21,480 nucleotides of DNA from CAYYGL01 sp964471235 (GTDB lineage Bacteria > Calditrichota > Calditrichia > RBG-13-44-9 > J075). Positions 1 to 8,950 of the stretch are shown piece by piece. The notes beneath the pieces are model-generated. The model was not told where the DNA came from. It did no database searches and worked only from the letters and a program-made list of their open reading frames with translations. Every line of letters begins with the position of its first letter. Positions within the stretch are counted from its first letter, which is position 1. Location: positions 1 to 21,480 of the forward strand of contig CAYYGL010000077.1 in NCBI GenBank assembly GCA_964471235.1. The letters run 5' to 3'. A program made the translations under genes and the position numbers.

Positions 1-91
1 GTGTGTTTATAAATCATTAGAAAACAATAACTTCTGAGTTTCGTGAAACCCTATATGAATTAATCAGGTTAGAAAGCAAATAGTACCAAAT
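1..91. other. Intergenic edge, 3' flank of the SNF2 gene
   Basis: This AT-rich stretch lies downstream of the stop codon of the SNF2-family gene. No gene is visible. The only structure is a short palindrome, GTTTCGTGAAAC, at 38-49. On the minus strand it is not followed by a clear T-run, so I do not call it a terminator. Confidence 0.4.
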
Positions 92-2959
92 TTACTTCTC
101 CTGAATTTTCGCAAACAGGATTTCCAGGTCTTCCCGGGTAAGCGATTTCACGAAACCGGTATCGGAGGTGATCAATTCTTTGGAAAGGGCTTTTTTCCGT
201 TCCTGCAGGGTAAGGATTTTTTCTTCCACGGTATCCTTGACGATGTATTTATACACGAAGACCCGTTTATCCTGCCCGATGCGATGGGCGCGGTCGGTTG
301 CCTGGCGTTCCACCGCCGGGTTCCACCACGGGTCCAGATGAATGACATAATCCGCCGCGGTCAGGTTCAATCCCAATCCTCCCGCTTTTAATGAGATCAG
401 GAAGGCTGAAATTTCCGGGTTCTCCTGAAAATTGTGAATGCGCTCGGAACGATTTTTTACCGTGCCGTCCAGGTACTCATACCGCCAGGCGTTGGCATCA
501 AACATCTGTCTGACCAATTTCAGAAAGCGCACAAATTGAGAAAAAATCAATATTTTATGCCCTTTTCCCAGCAAATCTTCCAGCATATCCTGAAGCAGCA
601 GCATTTTTCCGCTATCCCATAATTCCATGCCTTCTTTCAATATTGCCGGGTGACAGGCGATTTGCCGCAAGTAGGTCAGGGCTTCCACAATCTTTATGCG
701 GCTTTTGCTCATCCCCTCCCGGTCGATCTGGTGAAAGATTTCCTCCCGGTAGTAAGCCAATGAATCTCGATACACCTGGCGTTGCTTTTCCGGCATTTCT
801 ACATACTGCACAATCTGGGTAAGGGGCGGCAACTGCTTTTCCACTTCTTCTTTGGTTCTCCGCAGGATAAATGGATAAATGATCTTTTTTAATGCGGCGA
901 TTTTTTCCCTGCGCTCCTCCTCCGCAATTTCCACATAACGGTCTGTAAACTGCTTAAGAGTGCCCAGTAGTCCGGGATTTACAAAATTCATCTGCGCCCA
1001 CAGATCCGTCAATGTATTTTCCACCGGTGTTCCGGTAAGGGCTAATTTGTGGGGCGCTTTTAATTTGCGAACCGCTTTATATGTTTTGGTCTGAGGGTTC
1101 TTAATCTTTTGGGATTCATCCAGGATGATGTATGCGAATTGTTTCTCCGACAATTGTCGGGCATCCTGCAACACCACCCCGTAGCTGCATAAAACGGCAT
1201 CATATTCCTGAATACTTTCCAGGAGCTGCTTTCGTTCGTTGCGATTACCATGATAGCGCAACACCCGTAGTTGGGGAGAGAACTTCTGAAACTCTTCCGA
1301 CCAATTAAAAATCAGGGTCAGCGGCACTACAATGAGCGCAGGGTGGGGGAGGGCATTTTCTTCTTTTAATTTCAGCAGCAGGCTGATTACCTGAACGGTC
1401 TTCCCAAGTCCCATATCATCTGCTAAAATGCCGCCAAAACGAAAATCCTTCAGAAAAAAGAGCCAGTTCAGGCCGTGCTGCTGGTATTCCCGTAACGATC
1501 CGTTAAATGAAGCCGGTGGAGTTACCGGCTGGATGTTGCGGAATTTTTGATACTTGTCGATTAATCCGGCGGATTCTTTATCCAACCGCAACTGGGCATC
1601 CAGATTCTGCAATGCCAGCAAAAGTGAGATACCTGCCCGGGAAAGATGAATTTCCCCCTGCCCGGTTTTCATATCCAAAAAATTGGTGAGTGATTTCAAC
1701 TGGGAGCGAAGCTGTTCGGGAAGGTACACATGGGACCCATCGGCCAATTTCAAATATTCCTTCCCGTTTTGTATTTGCCCGGGCAGATCGGGAATCTTAA
1801 CCGCATGTTTGCCAATCATAAGCCGATATTTCAAATCCAACCAATCCGTTTGGGAACGCACTTTTATCTCCAACCGGGGAGTCTGGCGATAAACCCGGTA
1901 ACGGGTTAACTTTTCCTCTCCGATGATGGTAAATCCGGCTTTGATTAACCTGGGAATAACCTGGCGCATCCAGTCCAGGTAATGGTAGTCTGCCGCGATA
2001 TGCCAGTTGCCGGAACTGAAGATCAACCCGTTTTCTTCCAGCACTTTGCGCAGGCGTTCCTCTGTCTGAACATCCCGCTGAACGATTTGCAGAGTTTTGC
2101 CTTCGCTGGCAAGACTCCGCTCCGCTGCCGGATACGCCGGGAACTCATACTTGCCATACTTAAATATCACATCGATCTGGAGATGATTGTTGATCTCGCT
2201 GAAAATGATGAACCGCTCCGAAAGAGGCAATTCTTTTTCCTGAATTTTTTCTCCCAGGTTATTCCAGTCCAGCACCGGTAATAAATGGGGCAGGTAGATG
2301 CGCACAAAGTCTTTCAGCTCCGCATAAGGAATTTCAAAATACTCCTGAATCCGGAAATAATTGTTCCAGAAAATTGCCGGTAGTGCAGAGGTCACCTTAT
2401 ACAATTTTTTGTTATACAATAAGAAAATGGGATTGGAAGACAACACCACTGCCGGTTTTTCGATTTCCAGGATGTCCTGGTTGTTGAAAAGAAGCGAAGG
2501 CTGGAGGTAATACCCCTTTTTGCTCCGTTTTAAGCGCATGATGATGGTACCCATTGCCGGATGAACCGTAACTTTATAAGGTGTTTTATGGGCAGCTTCT
2601 TTGACATACAATTCGCTCTCCGTCAGCCACTCCAGCAAAAACCCAATTGCCTGGGTATAGCTGAAAATGGAACGGGAGTTATGGGATGAATCGGATTCCA
2701 GAAAAAGCAGGCAGTCTAACTCTCCCTGGGTAATATTGACTTTGCTGCTGTCGACAATGGCAAGGGTGAGACGGACTTCCCTGCCGGGGGAATTATCCAG
2801 CCGGGTATAGGCGGCATAGGGGATCAACTCCCAATTGTTGGCGCGAAGCTCTATGACGAAATAAGGCTGGTAAACCCCGGTTTTGCTTTTAAACGATCGA
2901 GGCCTGGGTACTTTTTCCACCAACCCTATCAATTGTTCTAAGCGATTTCTCCAGGACAT
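92..2959 (-). CDS. SNF2-family DNA helicase / ATPase
   Basis: This encodes a 955-residue stand-alone SNF2/Rad54-like ATPase, expected to be a cytoplasmic DNA translocase that remodels protein-DNA complexes. The two RecA-like lobes fill the C-terminal half. The Walker A motif DDMGLGKT is at 514-521, the Walker B variant DESQ at 614-617, motif III LTGTPVEN at 641-648, and the second lobe has IFSQF near 805 and QATDRAHRIGQ at 886-896. The N-terminal 480 residues are not recognised. They show no SWIM zinc-finger cysteine pattern (CxCxnCxH) and look like a mixed alpha/beta region. Bacterial SNF2 proteins of this type are commonly 900-1100 residues, so the length is normal. The start at 2959 has no strong ribosome-binding site. 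No methylase, nuclease or phospholipase neighbour suggests a defence island. The family call is firm; the biological role is unknown. Confidence 0.93.
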   Translation of the reverse strand: MSWRNRLEQLIGLVEKVPRPRSFKSKTGVYQPYFVIELRANNWELIPYAAYTRLDNSPGREVRLTLAIVDSSKVNITQGELDCLLFLESDSSHNSRSIFSYTQAIGFLLEWLTESELYVKEAAHKTPYKVTVHPAMGTIIMRLKRSKKGYYLQPSLLFNNQDILEIEKPAVVLSSNPIFLLYNKKLYKVTSALPAIFWNNYFRIQEYFEIPYAELKDFVRIYLPHLLPVLDWNNLGEKIQEKELPLSERFIIFSEINNHLQIDVIFKYGKYEFPAYPAAERSLASEGKTLQIVQRDVQTEERLRKVLEENGLIFSSGNWHIAADYHYLDWMRQVIPRLIKAGFTIIGEEKLTRYRVYRQTPRLEIKVRSQTDWLDLKYRLMIGKHAVKIPDLPGQIQNGKEYLKLADGSHVYLPEQLRSQLKSLTNFLDMKTGQGEIHLSRAGISLLLALQNLDAQLRLDKESAGLIDKYQKFRNIQPVTPPASFNGSLREYQQHGLNWLFFLKDFRFGGILADDMGLGKTVQVISLLLKLKEENALPHPALIVVPLTLIFNWSEEFQKFSPQLRVLRYHGNRNERKQLLESIQEYDAVLCSYGVVLQDARQLSEKQFAYIILDESQKIKNPQTKTYKAVRKLKAPHKLALTGTPVENTLTDLWAQMNFVNPGLLGTLKQFTDRYVEIAEEERREKIAALKKIIYPFILRRTKEEVEKQLPPLTQIVQYVEMPEKQRQVYRDSLAYYREEIFHQIDREGMSKSRIKIVEALTYLRQIACHPAILKEGMELWDSGKMLLLQDMLEDLLGKGHKILIFSQFVRFLKLVRQMFDANAWRYEYLDGTVKNRSERIHNFQENPEISAFLISLKAGGLGLNLTAADYVIHLDPWWNPAVERQATDRAHRIGQDKRVFVYKYIVKDTVEEKILTLQERKKALSKELITSDTGFVKSLTREDLEILFAKIQEK

Positions 2960-3164
2960 GAGTTCATCAACACTTTGTTGGTTGTTGTCAAAACATGCAA
3001 ATCGTTATATGGATATATTCCGAGTGAAAAACGCTCAAAGACTCCGATTTTGTTCCGTAAGTTTCCTCTCTGGGGGTGTTTCCGAACCTAAGCGTATGTT
3101 CTGATACCCGTTATGGGACTTCCGATCAGTTCCCTTGCTTCCCGGGTATCCCACCTGGTGCCGA

Positions 3165-4538
3165 TCAGGATATTGCCCGTACTTTTCCGGACCGGATATA
3201 AAAATTGAAAATGAATTTATGCCACACGAAGAGAACCAAAGCGCTGATAATATTAACCGACATCAATCCAATCCACACCCCGTTCAGGCGGAGGAGATGG
3301 GCACCCAGATAGGCAGCCGGCACCAGCAGGATATATAAACGGAAGATATTTGCCCACAGGTACTGGCGTCCCAGACCAAGCCCCTGGAAACTGGCAACAC
3401 TACACAGGTAAATGCTGGTAAAGCTGTAGCCGATTGCGCTAATTCGCAGAGCAGTACTGGCGATATTCAGGACTTCCGGGCTGCGAGCAAAAATCCCGGC
3501 AAAAGTTCTCGGGGTCAGAAAAATAATGAGTGCCGGAACAAACATCATTGCAAACGCCACCATAATACCGGTTACATGAACTTTTTTTACCCGGTCTAAC
3601 AATCCGGCACCGAAGTTATGCCCGGTTAAAATGGTAACAGCCTGGGAAATTCCGATTGCCGGCAGGAAAACAACCATTTCATAGGTGAACACGATGGTGT
3701 AAGCCGCCCGGGCATTGGCGCCAAACGGGTCCAGGATGTAAAAGACGATTCCCATTGCCACGCTGGTTAAAATTTGACTGACCGAGGAGGGCAAACCCAC
3801 CTGGAAAATCCCCTTAATGATCTGCCATTCTATTTTAAACCTTGAAAAATAGAGTCGAGTGGGTTTATATTTCACCAACACTTTATATAACACATAAAGC
3901 AGAGAAATACTCCGACCAATACCAGTGGCAAAGGCAGCACCGCGCATTCCGAGTTCCGGGAACGGTCCAATGCCAAAAATTAAGAGCGGGTCCATGATAA
4001 GATTGATAATATTGCCCAACAGCATAAATTTCATGGGGGACATGGTGTCTCCCCAGCCCTGAAAAATACTGTTGCTGAACATGCCAATCAAATTGATCGG
4101 GGTAAACAGGAAAATGATGGTGAGGTAGTCGATGATATACTGTAACAACTCACCTTCAGCGCCCATCAGCCGAAACAGCGGTCTCTGGATGGTTAAGCCC
4201 AGAATTGCAAAGAAAATACCCAGGGTGCCGCCCAGAAAAAAAGCATGGAGGGCACCGTTTTGAGCGGTTTCCGTCTGCTTGCTGCCCAGACTGCGGGCTA
4301 TAAAGGAATTGATACCGCTTCCCAAACCCGAGCCGATGGATATGATAACCATCTGAACGATAAATGCCATGCCAATAGCAGCGGTGGCGATATCGCCCAG
4401 GCGACTGACAAAATAACGGTCGACATAATGATAGCTGGTGACAAAGATAAAGGCAATTATCATCGGGGTCGCCAGCCGTAACACATGCTTTAAGATCGAT
4501 CCGGTTAACAAATCCTGTTTTGTATTAGTGCGTCTCAT
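3165..4538 (-). CDS. MATE-family multidrug/cation efflux transporter
   Basis: This is an inner-membrane protein of about 457 residues with around twelve hydrophobic segments arranged as two MATE repeats. It is expected to export organic cations or drugs in exchange for Na+ or H+. Family-typical stretches include LATPMIIAFIFVTSYHYVDR in helix 1, GSGINSFIARSLG and FQGWGDTMSPM. The frame is open up to 4694, but that extension would overlap the start of the divergent gene at 4663 and is not MATE-like. I place the start at MRRTNTK (4538), preceded by GGAA at a suitable distance; an ATG at 4544 is an alternative. The gene is divergent from the GGDEF gene across about 120 AT-rich bases. The substrate cannot be deduced. 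Confidence 0.92.
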   Translation of the reverse strand: MRRTNTKQDLLTGSILKHVLRLATPMIIAFIFVTSYHYVDRYFVSRLGDIATAAIGMAFIVQMVIISIGSGLGSGINSFIARSLGSKQTETAQNGALHAFFLGGTLGIFFAILGLTIQRPLFRLMGAEGELLQYIIDYLTIIFLFTPINLIGMFSNSIFQGWGDTMSPMKFMLLGNIINLIMDPLLIFGIGPFPELGMRGAAFATGIGRSISLLYVLYKVLVKYKPTRLYFSRFKIEWQIIKGIFQVGLPSSVSQILTSVAMGIVFYILDPFGANARAAYTIVFTYEMVVFLPAIGISQAVTILTGHNFGAGLLDRVKKVHVTGIMVAFAMMFVPALIIFLTPRTFAGIFARSPEVLNIASTALRISAIGYSFTSIYLCSVASFQGLGLGRQYLWANIFRLYILLVPAAYLGAHLLRLNGVWIGLMSVNIISALVLFVWHKFIFNFYIRSGKVRAIS

Positions 4539-4662
4539 CTTCATTTCCGTTTTTAGGCATTTTAAAATATAATGAAAAAAATGAAATTTAGAATGATAAA
4601 AATTAATTACCTCTACAATCTGCCGAGAGTGTAAATTTATTACGAATAACCCGGGATATTCA
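4539..4662. promoter_or_regulatory. Divergent intergenic region (MATE / GGDEF gene)
   Basis: This AT-rich region separates two divergent genes and must hold both start signals if neither is read from outside. I see no confident -35/-10 pair and no clear operator. The call rests on gene orientation and base composition only. Confidence 0.4.
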
Positions 4663-6369
4663 ATGGCACTATCTCGAAACAAAATTTTATACATTGAGGA
4701 TGATCCCTCAACCCGGCAATTGATCGGGCAAATCCTGAAAAATACGGATTATGAGTACTTCCAGGCTGCCACCGGGTTAGAGGGATTGCAACTTGCCGAA
4801 GAAATTCAACCGGATTTGATTTTGATGGATTTAAACCTGCCGGATATTTCCGGTACGGAACTGGCAACGCAGATAAAATCCATCCCCCGGTTAAAGGAAA
4901 TCATCATTGTTGCCATCACCGGTTTCAGTCGTGAAGAAGCCCGGGAATTTTCCCTGGTCGCGGGCTGTGACGGGTACCTGACCAAACCAATCGATGTAAA
5001 AGCATTTCCTCAACAACTGGATGCTTTTTTACAGGGGAAACGGGAAGAGGTGGCAGCAGAGAAGCGCGAGAAACTGCGAAAACAATATGAAGAAAGCCTG
5101 GTAAATCGTCTAACAGAAAAAATCAAGGAATTGCAGGAGAGTAATCAGTTATTAAAATCACAGAGCGAGGAACTTCAGAATTACAACCGGAAACTGGAAA
5201 TCCTTCTTCAGGTAATTCATTACTTGCAGCTAAGTACATCCCCGGAAGATTTGCGGGAGCGTTTGCTGGGGGAATTGTGCCGGGCACTGGGGTTTCCCAG
5301 AACAGCGTTTCTGGAAATTGATCATGAGCAGATGGCTTTACAAATTACCGAAGCGCATGGATTTAAGGATAAAAAATGGCAGGATGTTCAGATTCGTTAC
5401 GAAGTACCGCTGTTTCAAAAATTGTTTCGAAAGCATTTGTTGTTGCAGATAAAGGACCTGAAACAGATTCCGGACAGCCACACCCGTCGAGTATTGAAAA
5501 AAATTGGTGCCCGAAGATTTTTGTTTGGCATTTTAGGCGCCACCCCACGGGAAGCAAGTGCCCTGCTTCGCATGGATAGCGCCCGGCAATTGTTTGACAA
5601 TATTATTCCCACCCTCTATAATCAACAGGATACGGATATCGAGATTATCAGCGAGCATTTGCAGGAATATCTCTCTTCGGAAATTTTTTATATTGGTGGA
5701 TATGTGTTTATTGATTTGCCCCCCGCTGACGGGAAACTCTCACCGTACGATATCCGGATTCTGGAAATGCTGCTCCGTACTGCCGGTTTGATTTATCAAA
5801 ATTTACGCTTGCGGGAGCAATTAAAGAAGTTGTTTGTTCGAGCGGAGAAAGATGCCATTACCGACCACCTGACCGATCTGTTCAACTATCGTTATTTTAC
5901 CCAACAGCTCATCCGGGAATGCAATCGCGCCCGGCGCCATAACAGCCGCTTTGCTCTGTTAATGCTGGATATCGATTTCTTTAAAAGCTACAACGACACC
6001 TTCGGTCATCAGGCTGGTGATCTGGTTTTGAAAAAAGTTGCCCGGTTGTTGCAGGCAAACACCCGCAGTAGTGACTTTGTTGCTCGCTATGGCGGGGAGG
6101 AGTTTATGATTATCTGCCCGGAATTAAACAAACAAGAAGGAAAACAACTGGCGGAGAAGTTATGCCGCATTATCGAGGAAACACCTTTTCCACAGGAAAC
6201 CAAGCTGCCTCACAAAAAAATTACCATTTCCATCGGTGTGGCAGTATTTCCGGATGATTCCCAATCGCCCAAAGAACTGATTCACTTCTCCGATATCGCA
6301 TTGTACAAAGCCAAAAATTCCGGCAGAAATCAGGTGCAGTTATACGAAAACGAGGACGGGAAAGATTAA
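4663..6369 (+). CDS. Response regulator with GGDEF domain (diguanylate cyclase)
   Basis: This 568-residue soluble signalling protein is predicted to make cyclic di-GMP from two GTP when phosphorylated. Residues 5-122 are a receiver domain with acidic pocket residues around 13-14, phospho-acceptor Asp56 in DLILMD, Thr86 and Lys108. Residues about 125-185 are charged and heptad-like, probably a coiled coil. Residues about 185-385 look like a GAF-type sensor domain, without a motif that names its ligand. The GGDEF domain occupies about 395-565, with DIDFFKSYNDTFGH near 436 and an intact GGEEF active site at 477-481. An RxxD motif (RSSD, 468-471) sits exactly five residues before it, the spacing of the product-inhibition I-site, so the enzyme is probably active and feedback-inhibited. 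No cognate histidine kinase is nearby. The stop lies only four bases from that of the convergent endonuclease gene. Confidence 0.93.
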   Translation: MALSRNKILYIEDDPSTRQLIGQILKNTDYEYFQAATGLEGLQLAEEIQPDLILMDLNLPDISGTELATQIKSIPRLKEIIIVAITGFSREEAREFSLVAGCDGYLTKPIDVKAFPQQLDAFLQGKREEVAAEKREKLRKQYEESLVNRLTEKIKELQESNQLLKSQSEELQNYNRKLEILLQVIHYLQLSTSPEDLRERLLGELCRALGFPRTAFLEIDHEQMALQITEAHGFKDKKWQDVQIRYEVPLFQKLFRKHLLLQIKDLKQIPDSHTRRVLKKIGARRFLFGILGATPREASALLRMDSARQLFDNIIPTLYNQQDTDIEIISEHLQEYLSSEIFYIGGYVFIDLPPADGKLSPYDIRILEMLLRTAGLIYQNLRLREQLKKLFVRAEKDAITDHLTDLFNYRYFTQQLIRECNRARRHNSRFALLMLDIDFFKSYNDTFGHQAGDLVLKKVARLLQANTRSSDFVARYGGEEFMIICPELNKQEGKQLAEKLCRIIEETPFPQETKLPHKKITISIGVAVFPDDSQSPKELIHFSDIALYKAKNSGRNQVQLYENEDGKD

Positions 6370-6373
6370 AGGC

Positions 6374-7468
6374 TTATCGGATTAGGACCATTTTCCGAGT
6401 TTGGATAACCCGGCTGCCAACCCTTAGCTGGTAAATGTATATCCCGGAAGCTACTCGCTGTCCCGCATCATCCCTGCCATCCCAACGCACCGAATAACGC
6501 CCCGAAGGCTGTCGGTTATTCACCAGCGTTTTGATTTCCCTGCCAAGTACATCATACACTTTCAGGGTTACCCAATTGTCAATTGTCAATTGATAATTAA
6601 TAATGGTTAATGGATTAAACGGGTTGGGGTAGTTCTGGAACAGAATCGTTGATTGGGGAATTCCGGGATTCTTCCCTGCCGCGATATCGACTGTTACTCC
6701 AAAATATGCCCGTCCAATAAGGGAGGTGTCCATCACAAACGGATTCACTTTTCCGCCCTGCAAGTTGGCAATTGCCAGGGTGCGGGCAATCTCGGCACTA
6801 TCCACCGGGTCTAAATTATTCCAGTGACGTAACACATTTTTCTGAATGGTAAAGAAATTCGGGTCGGCGCTGTCTGCTTTTTCCCGGTACATGGTGTAAA
6901 AATAGAACATGGCGCGGGCAACATTACCCTTGTGGTCTTCCCGGGGTTCAAAGCGGGTGTTGAAGTCCAATTCGCTGTATTCGTCGATATGGTCCGGCGG
7001 GATGTTGGGCAATATATCGGTGTCACGGTACCAACGGTCGGTCAGGTTGTCCGGAATCTCATCGAACGGAAAGCTCGCCCGGGCAGAGTTGGCATTGGCA
7101 TTAGTGGGAAAGAGATGATGAAGGTCCCGTTTTGCCATTCCGGTAGCGCCTTTACTGCGGGGCCAGGTGTGCTCGGCATTGATAATCGGATCAGCCGCAT
7201 TGGTGTAATTCCGCGGGTGGAGCGACCCATGGGGCACAAAAATCGTATAGCCGGTATACACCCCGGTGACGCTGTCATTGTGATTATCTATATAAGCGTA
7301 CATGGAGTCCCGGGCAGTTCCATAACTCAAGACAAACGGGGGTTTGTAGTTTGCCACCAGGCTGTCCAGCAGTTCTTGACCGGATAATCCCGGAAAAATG
7401 ATTCCCTGTCCGCAAAGGGAAGAGAACCAGAAAATTATCAACCCATAGAATAAGAATCGAATACGCAT
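6374..7468 (-). CDS. Secreted endonuclease I family nuclease with C-terminal sorting domain
   Basis: This extracellular or surface nuclease of the EndA/NucM (endonuclease I) family is predicted to cut nucleic acids non-specifically with a His-Me-type metal centre. From the preferred start MRIRFLF (7468, AAAGG seven bases upstream) there is a clear signal peptide ending near SLCGQG. The ATG at 7498 adds ten residues and has a poorly placed Shine-Dalgarno site. Numbered from 7498, the catalytic region holds NAEHTWPRSKG (107-117), DLHHLFPTNANANSARASFP (125-144) and DHKGNVARAMFYF (188-200). Residues 288-374 form a beta-rich module opening with QNYPNPFNP and ending in GSRVIQTRKMVLIR, the form used as a sorting or attachment domain in Calditrichota, Ignavibacteria and KSB1 bacteria. 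A nutritional or DNA-scavenging role is inferred. Confidence 0.92.
   Translation of the reverse strand: MRIRFLFYGLIIFWFSSLCGQGIIFPGLSGQELLDSLVANYKPPFVLSYGTARDSMYAYIDNHNDSVTGVYTGYTIFVPHGSLHPRNYTNAADPIINAEHTWPRSKGATGMAKRDLHHLFPTNANANSARASFPFDEIPDNLTDRWYRDTDILPNIPPDHIDEYSELDFNTRFEPREDHKGNVARAMFYFYTMYREKADSADPNFFTIQKNVLRHWNNLDPVDSAEIARTLAIANLQGGKVNPFVMDTSLIGRAYFGVTVDIAAGKNPGIPQSTILFQNYPNPFNPLTIINYQLTIDNWVTLKVYDVLGREIKTLVNNRQPSGRYSVRWDGRDDAGQRVASGIYIYQLRVGSRVIQTRKMVLIR
6574..6613. repeat. AATTGTC short tandem repeat inside the endonuclease sorting domain
   Basis: AATTGTC occurs as a tandem heptamer followed by AATTGATAATTAATAATGG. It lies in frame and encodes about residues 296-309 (LTIINYQLTIDNW), the first strand after the QNYPNPFNP motif. 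The run is strikingly simple compared with the surrounding GC-richer coding sequence. Confidence 0.6.
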
Positions 7469-7655
7469 CTGGAAACCTTTGGAGCTTATGTTTTTCATCC
7501 GCTTAAATGCAAAGGTCCTCCCTCATCCTTTATCCCAATCCCTTAATATTCTTTATTTTCCGTGCCTCTTGTTTTGTCTGGCATTATGAGAAACAGGGAA
7601 ACGGAATGGAACACCTATTATAACCGTTGAATATTGCAACGTGACCGCGTTTCGG
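7469..7655. other. Intergenic region upstream of the endonuclease gene
   Basis: No convincing gene lies here. It contains the alternative upstream ATG of the endonuclease gene (7498) and a GGGAGG sequence on the minus strand too far from that ATG to be a good ribosome-binding site. No terminator for the upstream radical SAM gene is evident. Confidence 0.4.
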
Positions 7656-8630
7656 CTACCTATCTCCCCACAGTTTCCCCTGCCAGACGTTTCGCCGGCG
7701 CATCTCCTGTTCAATGTCATTTTGCACCGTAGCAGCCCGCACTCCCCAGATGGGGGCAATCAGGTGCCGGGGATGAGTCTCTCCCACCAGCCGTTGGATA
7801 AGAATATCCGGGCGTAAGCGCTGTAAAAATTCGATGACCAGGTCAATATACTCCCGGTAACCGAATACCGGAAAGGGATTGCGTTTGTATTCCGTTGCCA
7901 GCACGGTTTTTTTTACCACATGCAAGTGGTGAATTTTCAGGGAGTCGATGGGGTAGTTGGAGATGGTCTCGGCGGTATGAAGCATCGCTTCGCGGGTTTC
8001 CCCGGGTAACCCCAAAATCACATGGGAGCCGATATGTATCCCCCGCCCGGCGGTCATCTCCACGGCATCCGCCCATTCCCGAAAGGTATGCCCGCGGTTG
8101 AGCTGCTCCAAAATTAAATCATTGGTGGATTCTAACCCATATTCAATGCTGATGAAATACGCTTTTGCCAGGCTTTCCAGGTATGTTAGCTTGGCTTCAT
8201 CCACGCAATCCGGGCGGGTGCCGATGGCTAACCCGATTACCTGCGGGTGGTCCAACGCCTGCTCATAAAGCGATTGTAAATAGGGCAGGGGGGCATAGGT
8301 GTTGCTGTATGCCTGAAAATAGACCATGAACTGTTTGGCTTTGTAACGGCGGCTTAAGTATTCCACCCCGGCTGCCACCTGCTCGGCAATAGTCATTCCC
8401 GGTTGACAGTAAGGCGGTACAAAACTGTCGTTATTGCAATAAGTGCAGCCGCCGAACCCCTTACTGCCGTCCCGGTTGGGACAGGTAAATCCGGCATTTA
8501 CCGAAACTTTCTGCAGTCTGCCATTAAACTTTTTGGTTAAAAAGTCTTTGTAGGAATTGTAAGGTCGTCGAGACCCCCAGGGATAAAGAATCTCGCGCCG
8601 GATTTTTGCTTCTGCCCGAATGTCAATCAT
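7656..8630 (-). CDS. Radical SAM protein, TIGR01212/YhcC type (Elp3-like)
   Basis: This 324-residue cytoplasmic radical SAM enzyme belongs to the YhcC group. Its [4Fe-4S]-binding motif has the family's unusual long spacing: TCPNRDGSKGFGGCTYC puts cysteines at 50, 62 and 65 from the chosen start. Later family features are YFQAYSNTYAPLPYL, GLAIGTRPDCVD, SIEYGLESTNDLILEQLNRG and GSHVILGLPGETREAMLHTA, the last probably contributing to SAM binding. The start MIDIRAE (8630) is preferred because the upstream extension to 8690 is not family-like. The substrate of YhcC-type enzymes is not established to my knowledge, so none is given. It shares its strand with the aromatic pathway genes but is separated from them by 320 bases. 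Confidence 0.92.
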   Translation of the reverse strand: MIDIRAEAKIRREILYPWGSRRPYNSYKDFLTKKFNGRLQKVSVNAGFTCPNRDGSKGFGGCTYCNNDSFVPPYCQPGMTIAEQVAAGVEYLSRRYKAKQFMVYFQAYSNTYAPLPYLQSLYEQALDHPQVIGLAIGTRPDCVDEAKLTYLESLAKAYFISIEYGLESTNDLILEQLNRGHTFREWADAVEMTAGRGIHIGSHVILGLPGETREAMLHTAETISNYPIDSLKIHHLHVVKKTVLATEYKRNPFPVFGYREYIDLVIEFLQRLRPDILIQRLVGETHPRHLIAPIWGVRAATVQNDIEQEMRRRNVWQGKLWGDR

Positions 8631-8950
8631 AAAAGAACTTTCCACCTTTTTTGTGCCGGGGAATATAGATATTTTTTCGCAAGGAATCAAACGCTGGAGG
8701 CGATTCTTCCGGGAAGCTCTTCATTTGCCGGGAATGGGAATTCCGGACAGCTTTCTGTGGCAGGAGTGTTTCGGGAATTACGATTCCCGCCTGAAACGTT
8801 GGTATAGCACGTCGCTTGAACCTCGTAAGTCGTCAATCGTATATCGCCGATCGACAGTCTTTAGTGGTGATTTCCGATTGGCGATCGGCGAACTGCGATT
8901 TATGAAAGGGATATTTTATTGATCGTTCAGAGAAATCTAACTCCTGTTTG
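8631..8950. other. Intergenic region with inverted repeat
   Basis: These 320 bases separate the hydroxyacyl-CoA dehydrogenase fusion from the radical SAM gene. I see no credible coding sequence; a 100-codon plus-strand frame here has no family features. The main structure is the inverted repeat at 8844-8891. The promoter of the radical SAM gene would have to lie here, but no box is clear. Confidence 0.45.
8844..8891. repeat. Inverted repeat / possible hairpin
   Basis: TCGCCGATCG at 8844-8853 pairs perfectly with CGATCGGCGA at 8882-8891 across a 28-base loop. Weaker pairing extends outward through AATCG. On the minus strand it lies 60-107 bases past the stop of the dehydrogenase fusion, so it could cap that transcript. 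No T-run follows, so it may instead be a REP-like element. Confidence 0.5.

Noticed and set aside
38..49. Terminator for the SNF2 gene
   Set aside because: The GTTTCGTGAAAC palindrome is short and has no T-run after it on the minus strand.
92..2959. SNF2 helicase as part of a phage-defence system such as DISARM
   Set aside because: No methyltransferase, phospholipase-D nuclease, DUF1998 protein or other defence partner is adjacent; the neighbours are a transporter and signalling genes.
4539..4694. N-terminal extension of the MATE transporter
   Set aside because: It would overlap the divergent GGDEF gene, is not MATE-like, and a better start with GGAA exists at 4538.
6932..7387. 151-codon open frame on the plus strand
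   Set aside because: It is antisense to the endonuclease catalytic region and has no recognisable motif.
8620..8922. 100-codon open frame on the plus strand in the gap before the radical SAM gene
   Set aside because: It overlaps the start of the radical SAM gene and runs through an inverted repeat; nothing in it looks like a protein domain.
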